Positions 61,901 through 64,000 of a stretch of 64,000 nt of DNA are shown piece by piece; the stretch's first letter is position 1; every line of letters begins with the position of its first letter. Origin of the DNA: Bacteroidota bacterium. GTDB taxonomy: Bacteria; Bacteroidota; Bacteroidia; Chitinophagales; Saprospiraceae. The stretch lies in NCBI GenBank assembly GCA_018222965.1, contig JAAEZH010000005.1, positions 62,001-126,000 of the forward strand. Direction: 5' to 3'. Made by a program: the position numbers and the translations under genes. The notes below the pieces were generated by a model. The model made no database searches. It was not told the DNA's origin and worked only from the letters and a program-made list of their open reading frames with translations.

Positions 61901-64000
61901 CCATCAACAATTGTATCACCAGTGAGACTATCGTTATTCCGGCCGATACGCTGAGTCCGGTTCTTGGGATCACCAACCCGGGAGAACTCAATTGCTATAC
62001 TCCTGAAATTATGCTGGATGCAACAGCCGGCGGCTTGAATAACCTCAGCATTTTGTGGACCACCACAGATGGAAACATCCTTGCAAATGCAGACAGCCTC
62101 AATCCGCTGATTGACCTGCCCGGAACGTACACCTTGAGTGTTTTGAATAATGACAATGGATGCTCCACCGAAATTCAGACCCTGGTAGAAAGCGATTTCA
62201 CCCCTCCGATCGCAGATGCAGGAGGAAGTGTTTTGCTGGACTGCCAACTGACCGAATTCAACCTACAGGGCACAGGCAATGCGAATGGAGCAGTTATTGA
62301 ATATCTATGGACCACAAACGATGGAAATATCCTTTCGGGAGCCGACACATCTACTCCCTTAATTGACGCCGGTGGTACTTATCAATTGGAAATAATCAAT
62401 ACCGAAAACGGTTGTAGCACGACCGACGAGGTGGAGATCGATCAAGATCAGGAACTGCCTCTCGCAGATCCGGGGCCCGATGGGATTATCAATTGCTTTG
62501 CAAGCGAAATTTCTCTGGATGGAACAGGATCCTCCTTCGGACCGGAATTTGAATATACCTGGACAACTGCCGATGGGAATATTCTTTCTGGTGCAAATGG
62601 GCTTTCGCCGAATGTGGATGCGCCGGGTACTTACACCCTTACTATTACCAATCAGGATAATAACTGTACGTCTGCAGATACCCTGGCAGTGACTGAAGAT
62701 GTGGTTCCCCCAATGGCTGATGCCGGACCGGGAGCGGATCTTAGTTGTAGCATTACAGAAACCAACCTCCAGGGCCAGGCAAGTGGAGGCACAAACTTTT
62801 CATACACCTGGACAAGTACGGATGGAAACATTCTCAATGGTGCAGACACACCCACTCCGCTAATAGATGCCGGAGGAACTTACCTCCTGGAGATCATCAA
62901 TCTTGATAACGGATGTGCTGATACTTCTCAAACCCTGGTTACGAATCTGGTAGATTACCCACTGGCGAGCGCCGCTCTGGATGGTATGCTAAATTGCAAT
63001 ATTTTGTCCCTCACTTTGGATGGATCCGGTTCAGACCAGGGAGTGAATTTCCAATATAGTTGGGATACCCCCGATGGTAATATCGTATCCGGAGGCACCG
63101 GATTAGCCCCTCTTGTTGATCAGGCGGGCACTTACACCCTTACCGTAACCGACCTCAGCAACGATTGTATTTCTGTTTCGGAAGTAGAAGTTCCAATAGA
63201 CACATTATCCCCGATTGCTGATGCCGGAATTGATGGTATCCTAAACTGCGTGGAAGAATCCCTGATTCTGGATGGAAATGGATCTTCCACAGGGGTTGAC
63301 TATATATACGCCTGGACAACTCCCGATGGAAACATCCTTTCCGGAGAAGATGCGCTTAGCCCGGAGATTGATGCTTCCGGAACCTATGAACTTACTGTGC
63401 AAAATCTCGAAAACGGATGCCTGGCTTCTGACCTGGTTTTCGTCGATATGGACACAATATCTCCTCTCGCTTCCGCGAATGTGGATGACATCCTGACCTG
63501 TACGGTTTTGGCAATCAATCTGGATGGTGCGGGCTCCGAAACAGGGCCTGACATATCCTATTCCTGGTCAACTACAGATGGGAATATTCTAAATGGAGCC
63601 AATGATCTCGAACCACTGGTAAGCCAGCCGGGAACATACGAGTTGACAGTAATTAATGATGAGAATGGCTGCCATGCAACAGCTAGCATTGAAGTAGAGC
63701 AGGATATCGAAAACCCGGAAGCGGAAGCAGGCATTGACGGACTACTCACTTGTGAAGACACCGAGATCACCCTCAACGGTACAGCAAGCGGAGCTAATAG
63801 TCCGCTGGCAATTTTATGGACCAGTGATGACGGAAGTGTAATTGTAGGAGACACCACAGAGAATCCAACGGTTAATGCTCCGGGCATTTATGTTATGGAA
63901 GTAACAGACATGGTAAATGGCTGTACAGACTCGGATCAGGTAGATGTTGCAGAGGACATCGAAGATCCAAATATTCTGATCAGTGATCCACAGCTGTTGA
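55999..64000 (+). CDS. Giant repetitive surface protein, 3' truncated by the window edge
   Basis: One frame stays open from an ATG at 55999 to the end, more than 2660 codons; I checked the frame at ten positions spread over the region. It starts with a signal peptide (LILLFLLWTANTLLAQ) and a Cys-rich head of about 135 residues. PKD/Ig-like modules and two SprB-like repeats (GGSSPYSYQWSPSG, GGTPGYTYQWSPSG) follow. From about 57480, 26 complete repeats of about 83 residues run to the end, each of the type (I/L)(T/N)C..(10)..LDG.GS..G....Y.W(T)..DGN(I).SG....P..D.PGTY.L.V.N..NGC. The two Cys per repeat are conserved and probably paired. A 27th repeat begins at the edge. A T9SS tail is expected beyond the window. 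It probably forms a very long surface fibre or adhesin. Confidence 0.9.
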   Translation, partial: MRNTSLILLFLLWTANTLLAQCPPPGFPDAGDDCPSAPILCQTLDGYCNTINNNNVPQTFPGCGPPWTLNNDEWFAFYAGTTTITIEVVPINCIPSGPNEGLQGGIYLGCGGPVMDVQCACTTNAFTLTSTNFIVGEIYWMVLDGCGGSVCDYQINVLQGSTAGGPPSDPGPISGPLTVCEGDTEAYSLLPVNAATIYNWNLNPDLGSISANDENANITWTTPGTTDLCVDVANACFANPTTSCITIEVIPTPTADLTGNGSICAEGTVTPVDLTINFTGTPPWEFVYSIDGVDQPPVTTSDNPYTLSVSTAGNIQLESVLSTTGSCPGTVTSNVTITETEIDPSATTTDLLCFGSADGEVDISVSGGSSPYSYQWSPSGNGQNPMDLPAGTYDITVTDNDGCTGEISVTLNEPPLLEASGQSSQDIDCDTPTGSISTTVSGGTPGYTYQWSPSGNGSDPTGLVDGTYYATVTDANGCTDTLSAMIAIDTIAPIAAAASTDTINCTSTSITIDGTGSETGPNITYQWTGPGIVSGGTTLNPMVDQPGTYTITVTNTETGCEEIATVTVAEDITPPVAMATAPPITCANGEITIDATGTDTGGNFTYQWSGPGIVSGGTTLMPVVDQSGSYTLTVTNTNNGCETTITVNVPEDTTLPDAVATAPPITCNNTSITIDGTGSETGPNITYQWTGPGIVSGETTLMPVVDQPGTYTLTVFDGNNGCENSVTVTVEDQTQLPDAVANADQITCANPTINIDGNGSSTGPEFTYQWTTNDGNIVSGSTTLNPTIDQPGTYTLTVVNTATGCENTVSVTVGEDVTPPIAEAGPTFELTCDITTVQLDGTGSDTGAEYTYQWTGPGIVSGGTTLNPTVDQPGTYTITVTNTDNGCETTDTVVVTEDVTPPIATASAPPITCDDPSVTISGNGSSTGTDFTYQWSGPGIISGGTTLNPTVDQPGTYTLTVTNTDNGCTEMATVTVQDLTQLPDAVANADPLTCANTSISIDGNGSSTGPNFTYQWSTTDGNIVSGSSQLNPLVDQTGTYTLLVENTTTGCENTVDVTVGIDTIPPIAEAGPTMELNCANEEVTLDGSGSSSGVGFSYSWDGPGVIFGGNTTTPIAAAPGIYTLTVVNDMNGCTASDVVEVTADFTTPDPAIQPPDIITCDIPEIQLDGSASTSGPNITYNWTTNGGTIISGGNTATPTVGSGGLYTIIVTDQDNGCDASISVVVEEDNDPPFVDAGPDLEITCVLQEIPLFGFNSVQGPEYSYLWTTVDGNIISGETTLSPIVNEPGTYTLTVFDSSNGCEASASTVVGVDSDVPISNAGPNQSITCTNSNPTLNGSGSSSGPGFTYTWSTTDGNIVSGANTLTPQVDQPGQYQLEVINLNNGCVAYSFVTVTEDIELPEAIIAQPGEVDCNNPTVTIDASASSSGSNFSYVWNTANGNIVSGQGTLMPVVDQGGNYVLTIINNTSGCINGGNVVVTENIDNPILNIENPGIISCTEPELTLDASGSDTGPEFEYSWTTIDGVIVSGAESPNPVISAGGTYELTIINLNTNCSTTDQVVVPEDADIPEVTLEMPDVLDCALSQLSLNAAISGGANLQYNWSTADGNFVSGTNTLEPIVDQPGTYLLEVFNEDTGCQSSGAVTVSQDILVPVSEAGPDSLLNCVVTSIVLDGSNSDSGADLNYQWTTPDGNILSGADGLMPEIDAAGTYILEVSNTQNSCFDADTLVVAEDVEIPASTIAPPILMGCADPIVTIDASGSTSGSGIIYQWTTPDGNILSGADGLMPEVDAPGTYSLVVLDTINGCSSMTQTTVIENTQLPIVDAGAGGELTCIVTSLELLGDAMGQTSNFEYSWVTTNGNITSGASTLTPTIDQAGTYTFVVTDTINQCSAEASVEITQDADLPVADVTASNFINCVQSSATLDGTGSTQGPDLIYTWTTTDGNFVGTPDDLMPEIDQPGSYTLTINDTINNCITSETIVIPADTLSPVLGITNPGELNCYTPEIMLDATAGGLNNLSILWTTTDGNILANADSLNPLIDLPGTYTLSVLNNDNGCSTEIQTLVESDFTPPIADAGGSVLLDCQLTEFNLQGTGNANGAVIEYLWTTNDGNILSGADTSTPLIDAGGTYQLEIINTENGCSTTDEVEIDQDQELPLADPGPDGIINCFASEISLDGTGSSFGPEFEYTWTTADGNILSGANGLSPNVDAPGTYTLTITNQDNNCTSADTLAVTEDVVPPMADAGPGADLSCSITETNLQGQASGGTNFSYTWTSTDGNILNGADTPTPLIDAGGTYLLEIINLDNGCADTSQTLVTNLVDYPLASAALDGMLNCNILSLTLDGSGSDQGVNFQYSWDTPDGNIVSGGTGLAPLVDQAGTYTLTVTDLSNDCISVSEVEVPIDTLSPIADAGIDGILNCVEESLILDGNGSSTGVDYIYAWTTPDGNILSGEDALSPEIDASGTYELTVQNLENGCLASDLVFVDMDTISPLASANVDDILTCTVLAINLDGAGSETGPDISYSWSTTDGNILNGANDLEPLVSQPGTYELTVINDENGCHATASIEVEQDIENPEAEAGIDGLLTCEDTEITLNGTASGANSPLAILWTSDDGSVIVGDTTENPTVNAPGIYVMEVTDMVNGCTDSDQVDVAEDIEDPNILISDPQLL

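Noticed and set aside
61753-62247. 164-residue minus-strand frame and similar ones at 57613-63887
   Set aside because: They are antisense shadows of the repeats of the giant gene and recur with the same period.
57480-63950. Regular 250-bp periodicity taken as a possible satellite or CRISPR-like array
   Set aside because: The units are in one coding frame, diverged at third positions, and lack spacers; they are protein repeats.

Overview
The window looks like a chromosomal segment of a Bacteroidota bacterium, most likely of the Saprospiraceae type. The reasons are several large surface proteins with type IX secretion (T9SS) C-terminal sorting tails, PKD and SprB-like repeats, a TonB receptor plus DUF4249 lipoprotein pair, CHAT and effector-associated-domain proteins, and promoters of the TTTG-N20-TAnnTTTG kind instead of sigma70 boxes. 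No tRNA, rRNA, CRISPR array, prophage or insertion sequence could be recognised. The first gene (aspS, 5' truncated) and the last gene (a giant surface protein, 3' truncated) run off the window.

Layout. 1-4731: aspS, an NHL-type T9SS protein, and a polytopic membrane protein behind a palindrome-rich spacer. 4733-15144: an accessory locus with an ECF-like sigma factor, a TPR anti-sigma-like protein, a small lectin-like protein between two copies of a 132-bp leader, a DNRLRE/SdrD-B/Kazal T9SS protein, a PKD/SprB protein with a C-terminal membrane anchor, and a TPR-CHAT protease with a C-terminal membrane anchor. 15154-22999: a DUF5916 outer-membrane protein, a soluble-adenylyl-cyclase-like protein (tandem cyclase, AAA, TPR) with a miniature inverted-repeat element in its leader, and an SdiA-regulated-family lipoprotein. 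23143-35337: mainly conserved genes, namely sucB, an EAD11-like protein, a MoxR ATPase, a VanX-type dipeptidase, GT39 and GT2 glycosyltransferases, an outer-membrane protein, a tRNA-queuosine mannosyltransferase-like enzyme, an alpha/beta hydrolase and comM. 35338-50517: surface proteins, including a 2203-residue protein with a degenerate metalloprotease domain and 19 alternating PKD domains, a membrane AraC regulator, a second NHL protein and an unrecognised 734-residue protein without a signal peptide. 50787-55862: a TonB receptor with its DUF4249 lipoprotein, and small genes. 55999-end: one open frame of more than 2660 codons with 26 full disulfide-type repeats.

The best candidate for an undescribed system is the sigma/anti-sigma/CHAT locus. 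Three of its proteins are predicted single-pass membrane proteins with periplasmic domains (the TPR anti-sigma, the PKD/SprB protein and the TPR-CHAT protease), and the divergent promoter region is duplicated in front of two of its genes. This suggests a surface-sensing, proteolysis-controlled sigma regulon. Independently, the 11-bp near-palindrome TTTCGSCGAAA (core TTCGSCGAA) occurs at least 13 times, in genes and spacers, against about 0.5 expected for the core. It behaves like a highly iterated palindrome of this genome.
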